From Pachyseris speciosa (Eukaryota > Cnidaria > Anthozoa > Scleractinia > Pachyseridae), in assembly GCA_016490735.1 (NCBI GenBank), contig JAEMWC010001118.1:40001-104000 (forward strand): a DNA stretch of 64,000 nt, read 5' to 3'. Position numbers and translations under genes: made by a program. Positions 63,133-64,000 of the stretch are shown in pieces. The notes beneath the pieces are model-generated. The model saw only the letters and a list, made by a program, of their open reading frames with translations. It was not told the origin of the DNA and searched no databases. The number at the start of each line of letters is the position of its first letter. The stretch's first letter is position 1.

Positions 63133-63955
63133 TCAGAAATCAGTATTAAAGTAGCCTAAAATAATGATTTCTCTGTTCAGCAGATGTGCGTTCTCAATAT
63201 TCTTTCCAAGTCTCTTATCGTCAGCCGCTTTATATGAAGGAGGACGGTAGACATCGGCAATAAATAGGGGGCGCTTCGACTTGAAAGTGTAGGTCTCAAG
63301 CCACAAACACTCTAAATCGGTTTCTTCGAGGTCTTCGCGCCGTTTGACTTGTAGAGAGCTGTTTACAAAGGCAAGAATCCCGCCACCAGATCTCCCGATT
63401 CTATCTTTACGATGTATCCGGAATCCAGGAGTAGAATAAAACGAGTCAGGCACCTACGCTGAACAAAATGTTTCAGTTAAGATCAAAATATCAGGCTTAT
63501 CTTCTTCATTGTTTGAGGTTGTCAACTTGACCCTAATCTCCTCCACTTTGCTATCAGTAAGATGCTGAATCTTCCAATGGCAGACTTTCAAGCCCACACC
63601 GCGGCTGGCCGTGCCAGGTCCAGGGTTTTGAGCAATATCCACATAAAATAAGAACATTAACGAACAGGAGGTCTCTAGTGAAGCGTAGAAAAGCACTTGC
63701 CTTTAGATAATTACCGAACGTAGTAGTGGCGGACCGCTTCGTCAATTGATTTCGCATAAGAACAGCACTTGATAGCTCCCTTCCACAAGATAATTCAGCT
63801 ATCTGCCCATGCACACTAACATTGTAGTCAAACTCACCAACCTTGTGACCTTTTCTACAGAAAAGACTAATTAAAAATACAATCTGAACGATTATTAACG
63901 AAGCGCGTGAAAGTCGTGTCATCCCGTCCAGGAGCGACAACATGTGTGTTTTCAT
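63133..63955 (-). pseudogene. CR1-type ORF2 N-terminus: APE endonuclease
   Basis: Frame 63696-63454: DIAQNPGPGTASRG, VCHWKIQHLTDSKVEE, PDILILTETFCS. Frame 63453-63133: HRKDRIGRSGGGILAFVNSS, FIADVYRPPSYKA and REIIILGYFNTDF, where the family has GDFN. These are the APE-type endonuclease motifs, including the catalytic Glu of LTET. A frame change lies near 63455-63470 and another near 63660, where the upstream frame (63955-63554) would have led in. The domain is cut off after NTDF by the 1.4-kb interruption. Confidence 0.85.
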
Positions 63956-64000
63956 AATTTTTACTCTATATTACGATTCACTTATTTTTATATATGTATT

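Larger units (their letters stand above)
59133..63955 (-). mobile_element. Near full-length CR1-type LINE, split
   Basis: Minus-strand element reading from the endonuclease (63696-63133) through an interruption (61697-63132) to the polymerase (61696-60189), a frameshift, and the rest of the polymerase and C-terminus (60188-59294). The 3' UTR has AATAAAGTTGAT then (ATT)n. It is the most complete LINE in the window. The 5' end lies near or beyond the window edge. Confidence 0.85.

Overview
This is AT-rich eukaryotic DNA dense in transposons. The mix of families points to an anthozoan cnidarian, most likely a coral or sea anemone: CR1/L2-type LINEs with trinucleotide or tetranucleotide 3' tails, a GIY-YIG Penelope-like element, a Mag-like Ty3/Gypsy element, tRNA-headed SINEs, many foldback MITEs and a TRAF-type MATH exon. 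No database search was possible, so the taxon is an inference. There are no rRNA genes, bacterial operons or CRISPR arrays.

Layout. 1-3.5 kb: repeats and small foldbacks. 3.5-17.9 kb: a non-coding segment of about 6 kb present as three diverged tandem copies, each carrying its own later insertions. 17.9-21.7 kb: LINE 3' ends, a foldback element with arms of about 370 bp enclosing an OTU-protease fragment, and a hammerhead-like motif. 21.9-26.4 kb: the best candidate host gene, four coding exons with phase-0 GT-AG introns (423 aa, function unknown), with a decayed copy of exon 2 inside intron 3. 26.4-31.5 kb: no clear gene, two adjacent TIR elements, a decayed ORF. 31.5-41.07 kb: a nested stack in which a Gypsy element with two 174-bp LTRs contains a MITE, a TIR element and an L2-like LINE, and the LINE contains a Penelope-like element with a hammerhead motif at its stop codon. 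42.5-47.4 kb: MITEs, a hammerhead motif, a foldback carrying a tRNA-like Pol III unit, a TTAA-type element, and a TRAF-like MATH exon with disabling changes. 48.5-53.75 kb: the most striking locus (below). 55-64 kb: more LINE fragments, MITEs and a near full-length CR1-type element split by a 1.4-kb insertion.

The standout locus is an array of a 254-bp monomer carrying a type I hammerhead ribozyme, matching the architecture of metazoan retrozymes. The whole array (48576-53537) is bounded by a 12-bp target-site duplication. Its left part is inverted relative to its right part, and removing the array with one duplication copy leaves a continuous 91-codon reading frame. Two LINE-type insertions later landed in the array: a 5'-truncated CR1 with an intact reverse transcriptase frame, and an ORF1-only retroposon whose 14-bp duplication ends exactly at the predicted ribozyme cleavage site. 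At least three other hammerhead-like motifs occur outside the array, so the window is unusually rich in self-cleaving-RNA-like sequence.

How parts may work together: the LINE and Penelope-like elements here are plausible sources of the reverse transcription machinery that moved the non-autonomous units (retrozyme, SINEs, ORF1-only retroposon). Most protein-coding copies are broken, so this describes history rather than current activity.
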